DNA of 5,161 nt from CADAWZ01 sp045114665 (GTDB taxonomy: Bacteria > Vulcanimicrobiota > CADAWZ01), in assembly GCA_045114665.1 (NCBI GenBank), contig JBGUKW010000098.1, forward strand, positions 1 to 5,161, written 5' to 3'. Of the stretch, positions 1-5,161 are shown piece after piece. The notes beneath the pieces were generated by a model that saw nothing but the letters and a program-made list of their open reading frames with translations, had not been told where the DNA came from and searched no databases. The position numbers and the translations under genes are program-made. The number at the start of each line of letters is the position of its first letter. Within the stretch, counting starts at the first letter, position 1.

Positions 1-2
1 AT

Positions 3-38
3 AAAGAGACTGGATAATTTCGGTCTCTTTTTTGTTTT
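3..38 (+). terminator. Intrinsic (Rho-independent) terminator of an upstream gene
   Basis: Bases 3-14 pair with 19-30 to form a 12-bp stem (A-U and G-C pairs plus two G-U wobbles) around a TAAT loop. The outer eight pairs, AAAGAGAC with GTCTCTTT, are perfect. The stem runs straight into a T-rich tract (bases 28-38, T6-G-T4). This is the standard layout of a + strand intrinsic terminator. No coding sequence of the gene it ends is visible, so that gene lies before the window. It also separates that transcript from the promoter that follows. Confidence 0.88.
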
Positions 39-49
39 ATAAAAATTGT

Positions 50-78
50 TTGCAATATTTTTTGTTGTGTAATATAAT
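50..78 (+). promoter_or_regulatory. Predicted sigma-70-type promoter for the ATPase-helicase pair
   Basis: A -35-like TTGCAA at 50-55 is followed by a 17-base spacer and a perfect TATAAT at 73-78. This predicts transcription starting near base 85. It lies just after the upstream terminator and about 100 bases before the first start codon, where a promoter is expected. There is no extended -10 TG. The leader (about 85-175) holds a short dyad, TTTAAG-CC-CTTAAA at 146-159, just before the SD. The dyad could be a weak operator, but its 2-base loop makes it a poor RNA hairpin. No riboswitch is recognisable. Confidence 0.7.
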
Positions 79-175
79 AAATATGGAATTTGATTGTTAA
101 ATCCCGCTTTAAAAAATTAAGGAGAAAACATATAAAAGAGGAGCATTTAAGCCCTTAAAATGGGAGGAAAAATAT

Positions 176-1780
176 ATGCAAGAACTTCCAATTGGAATGC
201 AAAGTTTTGAACGTATTAGAAAAAATAATTATTTATATATAGATAAAACAGAAAAATTGCTTCAGATTGCAAAAACAGACTATAGTTATTTTCTTTCTCG
301 TCCTCGTCGTTTTGGAAAATCATTGACTATTTCTACACTCGAAGCAATGTTTCAAGGCAAAGCTGAATTATTCAAAGGATTATATGCCGAGGAATGGGTA
401 AAAGAGCAATCAAAACACTCCAATCCAGTTATAACACTGGACATGAGTGGTTTAGGAAGATACAAAGATAGTGATGAATTAAATAATTCTATTTTAAACT
501 ATTTTGAAAGATTTCTTTTTTTAAATGATTTTAATAATATACCAATGAAAAATAACGCTGGAGATATGTTAGCAGATATAATCATAAGATTATATAAACA
601 ATTTGGTCAAGTCGTTGTGCTTATTGATGAATATGATAAGCCAATTACAGACAATATTGATGATTTAAAAAAAGCAAATGAAGTAAGAGAATTTTTGCGT
701 CCTTTTTATACTATTTTAAAAACTTATAGTAAATATTTAAGATTTGTCTTTATAACTGGAATTTCTAAATTTACCAAAGTTGGAATTTTTTCAGGATTAA
801 ATAATTTAGATGATATTTCTATGAATGAAGAATATGGAGATATTGTTGGATATACACAAAAAGAACTTGAAGATAATTTTTCTGAATGGATTGATAAAAT
901 AGCTCTAAAAAAATCAATGAATAAACAAAAAGTTTTGGATAAAATAAAAGAATACTATGACGGTTTTTCTTTTGATGGAATAACAAGAGTATATAATCCA
1001 TTTTCTGTATTAAAATTCTTTGGAGAAGGTAAATTTAGAAATTATTGGTATGATTCTTGTACTCCATCATTTCTTGCCAAATATTTCAAAGAACATAAAA
1101 TACAAGATTCAGATGAATATAGACATCTAAAAGTACAATCTAATTTTACAAATGCAAGTGAAATTGAACAAGCAACTCCTGAAAGTTTTCTATTTCAGAC
1201 AGGTTATTTAACCATTGAAAAATGGGATGATGATAAAGATGAAATTACTCTTGATTTTCCAAATAAAGAAGTTAAGGATTCACTTCCAAATTTATATTTG
1301 TACAATATCTACAATATCACTGATTATATAAAATTGGCTTATGAAATACTTGATTCTTTAAAAAATGAAGATATGGAAAATATTGTTGATATCTTTAATG
1401 GAATATTAGCAAAGATTCCATATGATGATTTTGCAAATGAAAAAAACTTTAAAATATCTCAAAAAACTTTAGAAAAAAATTATTCAAAAAAAGAAAAATG
1501 GTATCGCTCTCTATTTATAATGTTACTCGGTGCTGTAAAAGTACAATTTTATCCTGAAGTTCACGATTTCCAAGGTCGTTCTGATGTTGTAATTCCATTT
1601 GAAGACAAAATAATTATAATTGAGTTCAAATTAGCTCCAACTTCAAAAGATGTTTCAGCAAAGAAAAAAGAGGGCGAAGAGCAGATAAAAAAATATATTC
1701 CTGCATATGCAAATACCAACAAAAAAATAATTACTGCCGTTTTTGTAGCAGATGATGAACAAAGGCAAGTGATTTTGTAA
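176..1780 (+). CDS. AAA-ATPase-like protein with C-terminal PD-(D/E)XK nuclease-like domain (DUF1703 type)
   Basis: The protein is 534 aa, a usual length for the family, and appears intact. The N-terminus (LPIGMQSFERIR, then YIDKT at 20-24) is the family signature. It is followed by a degenerate P-loop, SRPRRFGKSL (41-50), whose GKS is at 47-49. The Walker B strand is VVVLIDEYDKPI (146-157, D151/E152), and a sensor-like strand ITGISKF lies at 193-199. The C-terminal part (about 440-534) carries a PD-(D/E)XK-like core: D470 in GRSDVV, E483-x-K485 in IIEFKL, and a QIKKY helix at 503-507. The start is fixed by GGGAGG at 162-167, 8 bases upstream; an in-frame Met8 would cut off the signature. The family (PF09820 plus PF08011) is abundant and often multicopy in gut and oral anaerobes. 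Its biochemical role is not established; ATP-dependent nuclease or mobile-element-linked function is inferred from the fold. The gene is visibly more AT-rich than the helicase gene 22 bases downstream, with which it probably shares a promoter. Confidence 0.93.
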   Translation: MQELPIGMQSFERIRKNNYLYIDKTEKLLQIAKTDYSYFLSRPRRFGKSLTISTLEAMFQGKAELFKGLYAEEWVKEQSKHSNPVITLDMSGLGRYKDSDELNNSILNYFERFLFLNDFNNIPMKNNAGDMLADIIIRLYKQFGQVVVLIDEYDKPITDNIDDLKKANEVREFLRPFYTILKTYSKYLRFVFITGISKFTKVGIFSGLNNLDDISMNEEYGDIVGYTQKELEDNFSEWIDKIALKKSMNKQKVLDKIKEYYDGFSFDGITRVYNPFSVLKFFGEGKFRNYWYDSCTPSFLAKYFKEHKIQDSDEYRHLKVQSNFTNASEIEQATPESFLFQTGYLTIEKWDDDKDEITLDFPNKEVKDSLPNLYLYNIYNITDYIKLAYEILDSLKNEDMENIVDIFNGILAKIPYDDFANEKNFKISQKTLEKNYSKKEKWYRSLFIMLLGAVKVQFYPEVHDFQGRSDVVIPFEDKIIIIEFKLAPTSKDVSAKKKEGEEQIKKYIPAYANTNKKIITAVFVADDEQRQVIL

Positions 1781-1802
1781 TCCTAAACAGAATAAAACAA
1801 CG

Positions 1803-4040
1803 ATGAATATTTTTAACAGATACTCAAAATTTATACAAGATTATATATATCGTTCTGGTTGGCAAACACTTCGTGCTGTACAGAATGCAGGAGGAGACGC
1901 TATTTTCAATACTGATAAAAATGTCCTTTTGACTGCCTCAACTGCATCTGGAAAAACTGAAGCTGTATTTTTTCCAATTTTAAGTTTGCTTGAAGAGAAT
2001 CCATCCTCGACAGTTGGTGTATTGTATATCGCACCATTAAAGGCACTTATAAACGATCAATTTGAGAGATTGAACGAATTATGCGAAGAAGCAAATATTC
2101 TTGTTACTCGTTGGCATGGAGATGCAAATCAGGGGAAAAAGCGTAAAGTGCTGAAAAAGCCAAGGGGAATTATCCAAATTACGCCAGAATCTTTAGAATC
2201 CTTGCTTATAAACAAACATATGGAGATTCCATCTCTATTTGGAGATCTCCGTTTTGTTGTCATAGATGAAGTCCATTCCCTTCTTCGTGCTGATCGTGGA
2301 TTACAGACTTTTTGTCTAATTGAGCGACTTTGTCGTGTTGCAAGTTGTAATCCTCGACGAATAGGATTGTCTGCAACTATTGGACATCCAGATGAAGCAG
2401 GAAAATTTATTTCTTCAGGTAGTGGAAGAGGAATAGTTATTCCAAAATTTGAAGGTGCTAAGGAAGTTTGGCGAATAAGTATGGAACATTTTTTTAAAAC
2501 ACCTCCACAGGCTGATGAGGACAAAGAAAATATTCAAAAAGCCCTTGTCGTTGAACCGCCGACAGATACAGCTCCTAAAACTGCAGACCCAGGTATAGGT
2601 TATATCTTTGAACACACAAGAGGAAAAAAGTGCCTTGTTTTTACAAATTCTCGTGAGGAGTGCGAATCTGTCTGTCAATATCTTCGTGGCTATTGTGAAG
2701 CCAATCATGAGCCAGACCGTTTTTTAATTCACCATGGAAATCTCTCCGCCTCTTACAGAGAAAGTGCAGAAGAAGAGATGAAAGATGACGATTCGCTAAT
2801 AAGTATCTGTGCAACTGCAACACTTGAACTTGGAATTGACATAGGAAGATTAGAGCGTGCATTTCATCTTGATGCACCTTTTACTGTTTCAGGTTTCTTA
2901 CAGCGTATGGGGCGTACAGGTAGGAGAAATAATCCTTCTGAAATGTGGTTTGTAATGCGAGAAGAACATCCTGAGTCAAGGGCTATGTTGCCAGTAATGA
3001 TTCCTTGGCATCTAATTCAGGGAATTGCACTTGTACAACTATATATTGAAGAGCGTTTTGTTGAGCCACCTCGAATAGACCGTTTGCCATATAGTCTATT
3101 ATATCATCAGACTATGAGTACACTTACATCCCTTGGTGAAATGACACCTGCAGAGCTTGCTTCCCGTGTCTTGTCTCTCTCTGCTTTTCGTCGTATAACT
3201 CAGGATGATTATAAAATTCTTCTTCGTCATCTAATTGAGACTGAACATATAGCTCGTACAGAAAATGGCGGTTTAATCGTTGGAGTTGAAGGAGAACCAA
3301 TAGTAAATAATTACAAATTTTATGCAGTATTTCAGGAAAATATAGAATATACTGTATTTGCAGATTCAAAACAACTTGGAACAATTGTCAAGCCTCCGCC
3401 TGTTGGTGATAAAATAGCCATAGCTGGTCGAGTTTGGGTAGTGGAAGATGTCGATCATCTACATAAAAAAGTTTATTGTAGTTTAGTTAAGGGAAATATA
3501 CCTGCCTATTTTGGAGATGTTCCTGGTGATATACACACTAAAATTTTAGAGAGAATGTATGGTGTTCTTTCTGAAAACAAAAATTATCCTTATCTTATGA
3601 GACACGCTGTTTGCCGTCTTGAAGATGCAAGGGAGATATTTAAAAAGGCTGGTATTATAAATCGTCCTCTTATCCATTTAGGTGGAAATATGTGGGTACT
3701 TTTCCCTTGGTTGGGGACTTATGCTTTCATGGCACTCGAACGATTCTTAAAAATAAAGTGTATAAATCGTCTTGGTCTTAAAGGAATAAATTCTACTGAG
3801 CCATATTATATTCAATTCACTATGAAAGTAACTGAAGAAGAATTTTACTACATCGTATGTGAAGAGGCTAAAAAAGAATTTGATCCAATGGAACTTGTTT
3901 ATCCAAAAGAGAATCCTGTTTTTGAAAAATATGATGAATATGTTCCTGAAGAATTAGTCCACAAAGGTTTTGCCTATGGTGTTTTGGATATAAAAGGAAT
4001 GAAAAAAAGAGTTTTGGGGTGGAAATTTTTTAAAAAATGA
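1803..4040 (+). CDS. Lhr-like DEAD/DEAH-box helicase (BrxHI-like)
   Basis: The protein is 745 aa and carries a full set of superfamily 2 motifs: Q-type region near Q27; motif I ASTASGKTE (45-53); Ia APLKALINDQ (77-86); Ib TPESL (127-131); II DEVH (155-158); III SAT (190-192); IV LVFTNSR (278-284); V ATATLELGIDIG (337-348); VI QRMGRTGRR (367-375). After the two RecA domains (about 20-215 and 255-400) come a winged-helix-like region (about 405-500) and a beta-rich Lhr-type region (about 505-590, with AGRVWVVEDVD at 541-551). A C-terminal domain of unknown function completes it. TPESLESLL, NPRRIGLSAT and GDLRFVVIDEVH match the Lhr-like helicases named BrxHI in type 2 BREX loci, where BrxD is the usual partner; no BrxD is in view. 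It presumably unwinds nucleic acid with ATP in the cytoplasm; substrate unknown. ATG 1803 is the only plausible start before an in-frame stop at 1770-1772. No SD precedes it, so translation may depend on coupling to the gene 22 bases upstream. All catalytic residues are present. Confidence 0.93.
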   Translation: MNIFNRYSKFIQDYIYRSGWQTLRAVQNAGGDAIFNTDKNVLLTASTASGKTEAVFFPILSLLEENPSSTVGVLYIAPLKALINDQFERLNELCEEANILVTRWHGDANQGKKRKVLKKPRGIIQITPESLESLLINKHMEIPSLFGDLRFVVIDEVHSLLRADRGLQTFCLIERLCRVASCNPRRIGLSATIGHPDEAGKFISSGSGRGIVIPKFEGAKEVWRISMEHFFKTPPQADEDKENIQKALVVEPPTDTAPKTADPGIGYIFEHTRGKKCLVFTNSREECESVCQYLRGYCEANHEPDRFLIHHGNLSASYRESAEEEMKDDDSLISICATATLELGIDIGRLERAFHLDAPFTVSGFLQRMGRTGRRNNPSEMWFVMREEHPESRAMLPVMIPWHLIQGIALVQLYIEERFVEPPRIDRLPYSLLYHQTMSTLTSLGEMTPAELASRVLSLSAFRRITQDDYKILLRHLIETEHIARTENGGLIVGVEGEPIVNNYKFYAVFQENIEYTVFADSKQLGTIVKPPPVGDKIAIAGRVWVVEDVDHLHKKVYCSLVKGNIPAYFGDVPGDIHTKILERMYGVLSENKNYPYLMRHAVCRLEDAREIFKKAGIINRPLIHLGGNMWVLFPWLGTYAFMALERFLKIKCINRLGLKGINSTEPYYIQFTMKVTEEEFYYIVCEEAKKEFDPMELVYPKENPVFEKYDEYVPEELVHKGFAYGVLDIKGMKKRVLGWKFFKK

Positions 4041-4159
4041 TTGATATTATATTATTTCCTTCAAGTTATTTCAATACAAAAAAAGTTGATGAAGATTTGC
4101 AACAGGAGTATAATGCTATTTTATCAACTGGTCTATGTGAACTACTCGGCTACAAGTAG
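4037..4159 (+). pseudogene. 5' fragment of an ATP-grasp-type gene, cut off at a palindrome
   Basis: This 40-codon ORF begins with an ATG that overlaps the helicase stop (ATGA), the spacing of a coupled operon gene. Residues 1-33 (ILFPSSYF at 5-12, KKVDEDLQ at 15-22, EYNA at 24-27) resemble from memory the N-terminus of ATP-grasp domain proteins (DUF4343 type). Those proteins normally run for well over 200 residues. The resemblance ends at Leu33 (4133-4135), exactly where the 40-nt palindrome starts. The last seven codons (CELLGYK) and the TAG stop are palindrome sequence. I could not find the rest of an ATP-grasp gene in any frame up to 4339. The likely reading is a broken remnant of a third operon gene, so no ATP-grasp activity is expected. 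Alternatively it could be a short expressed peptide. The only start signal is a GGGGTGG at 4016-4022, rather far from the ATG. Confidence 0.6.
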
Positions 4160-4174
4160 CCGAGTAGTTCACAT
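4135..4174. repeat. Perfect 40-nt palindrome (19-bp arms, 2-nt centre)
   Basis: Arm ATGTGAACTACTCGGCTAC (4135-4153) is followed by AA and its exact reverse complement (4156-4174). The pairing stops abruptly on both sides. The arms are much richer in G and C than the surrounding sequence. No T-run follows on either strand, so it is not a standard intrinsic terminator, although the transcript would fold into a very stable hairpin that could stall polymerase or protect the helicase mRNA end. Its position at the break in the ATP-grasp ORF suggests a mobile palindrome: a REP or palindrome-associated element, or a leftover hairpin end of an IS200/IS605-type element. No transposase and no target-site duplication are visible. 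Confidence 0.9.
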
Positions 4175-4329
4175 CTGAGAATATAGAAAGAGAAAATATT
4201 TTTTTTGTAGAAATACAAAATTAAAAGAAAAATGAGCTTTCTTAATCTATGAAGGATAAATTGAAATTGCCTGTAAGAACTAAGTTAGTGAAAAAATATA
4301 GGGGGCAATGATAAAAAGAAAATAAATGA
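4175..4329. other. AT-rich intergenic stretch without a supported gene
   Basis: Frames here are broken by frequent stops. The longest ATG-started ORF is 20 codons (4249-4311, MKDKLK...), with no SD and no recognisable similarity. A weak hairpin, TTTTGTA-GAAA-TACAAAA (4203-4220), follows a T-run but is almost entirely A-T paired. I see no convincing -35/-10 pair for the gene starting at 4340; TTGAAA at 4261-4266 has no -10 at correct spacing. This may be the scar left when the ATP-grasp gene was lost. Confidence 0.6.
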
Positions 4330-4335
4330 GGGAGG
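4330..4335 (+). promoter_or_regulatory. Shine-Dalgarno for the cyclophilin-like gene (upstream start)
   Basis: GGGAGG ends 4 bases before ATG 4340. It closely resembles the GGGAGGAAAAAT context that precedes the gene at 176. It supports the longer product that includes the hydrophobic N-terminus. Confidence 0.75.
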
Positions 4336-4339
4336 AAAA

Positions 4340-5161
4340 ATGAAACAGCAGTATATTAATGGATTTATTTTTGGGGTAATTACAGGGTGTATAATGTTAC
4401 TATTTTTGACAAAAGGTGTTGATGGGAGAGAAAATATGACAAATTTAATATCGTTGTTTGGTAATAAAAAAATAGTTGGAAAAAACATTGCTATTAGTGA
4501 TATTACAGAATTTTATTATACTTATGCTACTTCTACAAATCCACCTGATTATCAGAGATATCATTTTTATATCAAAAATGGAGAGTATTTTTTTTATCAT
4601 GAAAAAAGAGAGGGAAAACATTGGCCATTAAGAGAAAATGATAAAACTGTTTTTGGTTCTGTTAAATTATCTGAAGCTGAATGGACGACATTTTTTGATT
4701 ATTTGAAAGGTGGAAAAGTAAAAAATAGAGAAGAATCTCTCGAATGTGGAGATTCTGGTCCTTGGTTATACCTTTACTGGAAAGGTGATAAATCTAAATG
4801 TCAAGAATTTTCATTTGAATCTTTTGAGAAAAAAACAGCTTTTGAAGAGTTTTGCTTCAAATTAAAAAAATCACAAAAAGAAGTGCTAGGGGATAGAAAA
4901 AATATTACATTAAAAATTAATGATGAAATAATTCCTGTTGTTTGGGAAAATAATAAGTCTGTTGAACGATTGAAAGAACAACTGAATCAAAAAGATGTTG
5001 TTGTCAAAATGTCGATGTATGGCGGATTTGAGCAAGTTGGTTCACTTGGTTTTTCACTTCCGAGAGAAGATAAAAATATAAATACTGTTGCTGGTGATAT
5101 TGTCTTGTATTCAGGAAATCAGATTGTTGTTTTTTATGGTTCAAATTCATGGAGTTATACA
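4340..5161 (+). CDS. Cyclophilin-like-fold protein with N-terminal hydrophobic anchor (3' end missing)
   Basis: The frame is open from ATG 4340 to the window edge: 274 codons with no stop. Residues 5-24 are a hydrophobic stretch (GFIFGVITGCIMLLFLT), probably a membrane anchor. An ITGC ending at Cys17 resembles a lipobox, but hydrophobic residues continue after it, so a lipoprotein is less likely. Residues about 54-175 form a domain of unknown function (DITEFYYTY, PPDYQRYHFY, GDSGPWLYLYW) like that in hypothetical proteins of gut Firmicutes and relatives. Residues about 188-274 match the bacterial cyclophilin-like fold (PF18050 type): MSMYGGFEQVG, SLPRED, TVAGDIVLYSGNQIVVFYGSNSW. Judged against that family, about 30-40 C-terminal residues lie beyond the window. 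The cyclophilin-type fold does not prove prolyl isomerase activity, and I see no evidence for it. Met33 (4436) is a competing start with its own SD-like sequence. The gene seems independent of the helicase operon. Confidence 0.85.
   Translation, partial: MKQQYINGFIFGVITGCIMLLFLTKGVDGRENMTNLISLFGNKKIVGKNIAISDITEFYYTYATSTNPPDYQRYHFYIKNGEYFFYHEKREGKHWPLRENDKTVFGSVKLSEAEWTTFFDYLKGGKVKNREESLECGDSGPWLYLYWKGDKSKCQEFSFESFEKKTAFEEFCFKLKKSQKEVLGDRKNITLKINDEIIPVVWENNKSVERLKEQLNQKDVVVKMSMYGGFEQVGSLGFSLPREDKNINTVAGDIVLYSGNQIVVFYGSNSWSYT
4424..4430 (+). promoter_or_regulatory. Internal SD-like sequence before Met33 of the cyclophilin-like gene
   Basis: GGGAGAG sits 5 bases before the in-frame ATG at 4436. 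Starting there would give a soluble protein beginning MTNLISLFG, without the hydrophobic segment. It may be chance in a G/A-rich stretch coding for Gly-Arg-Glu, but it makes the true N-terminus uncertain. Confidence 0.4.

Noticed and set aside
160..210. A 16-codon leader-peptide ORF starting at ATG 160
   Set aside because: The nearest SD-like AGAGGAG is too far upstream, and the ORF overlaps the start of the AAA-ATPase-like gene in another frame.
2129..2877. Minus-strand ORFs of 78-131 codons inside the helicase gene
   Set aside because: They lie antisense to a gene with all helicase motifs intact, have no recognisable domains, and look like shadow frames.
1803..4040. Calling this a BREX system
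   Set aside because: Only a BrxHI-like helicase is visible. PglX, PglZ, BrxC/PglY and BrxD are absent from the window, so the system name is not supported.
4135..4174. Palindrome as a CRISPR repeat or a standard intrinsic terminator
   Set aside because: It occurs once, with no spacer-repeat pattern, and neither strand has a T-run after the stem.
4203..4220. Hairpin TTTTGTA-GAAA-TACAAAA as a terminator
   Set aside because: The stem has one G-C pair and no T-run after it on the + strand. It is too weak to call as a terminator in either direction.
4249..4311. A 20-codon ORF (MKDKLKLPVRTKLVKKYRGQ) before the last gene
   Set aside because: It has no SD, no recognised similarity, and is of a length expected by chance in AT-rich DNA.
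4285..4488. Minus-strand 67-codon ORF at the start of the last gene
   Set aside because: It is antisense to the well-supported gene start. Its Phe/Ile/Pro-rich sequence is what AT-rich antisense reading gives.

Overview
The window is AT-rich DNA from a bacterium with conventional SD-led genes. Leu CTT and Arg CGT codons are common, and the gene set (an AAA-ATPase-like/PD-(D/E)XK protein, an Lhr-type helicase, a cyclophilin-like-fold protein) fits low-GC anaerobes such as Treponema or Clostridia. I lean towards a host-associated Treponema, but only from gene content and general style. No rRNA, tRNA or marker gene settles it.

Layout, all on the + strand. Bases 3-38 are an intrinsic terminator closing a gene that lies before the window. 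Bases 50-78 are a good sigma-70-type promoter, followed by a leader of about 90 nt. Bases 176-1780 encode a complete 534-aa AAA-ATPase-like protein with a C-terminal PD-(D/E)XK nuclease-like domain (DUF1703 type). Only 22 bases later, bases 1803-4040 encode a complete 745-aa Lhr-like DEAD/DEAH helicase of the kind called BrxHI in type 2 BREX loci. The helicase stop overlaps (ATGA) the start of a 40-codon ORF at 4037-4159. That ORF looks like the first ~33 residues of an ATP-grasp protein, cut off where a perfect 40-nt palindrome begins (4135-4174). After about 165 bases of AT-rich sequence with no supported gene, a new SD-led gene starts at 4340 and runs off the window end. It encodes a protein with an N-terminal hydrophobic segment, a middle domain of unknown function and a C-terminal cyclophilin-like fold.

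Function. The first two genes are close enough to share the promoter at 50-78. One is an ATPase coupled to a nuclease-like fold and the other a nucleic-acid helicase, so a role in DNA or RNA handling, defence or mobile-element biology is plausible. No classical BREX, restriction or toxin-antitoxin partner is visible. The very AT-rich first gene, the helicase start without an SD, the broken ATP-grasp ORF and the palindrome together suggest a rearranged accessory region rather than a conserved housekeeping operon. The last gene appears to be a separate unit, possibly membrane-anchored.
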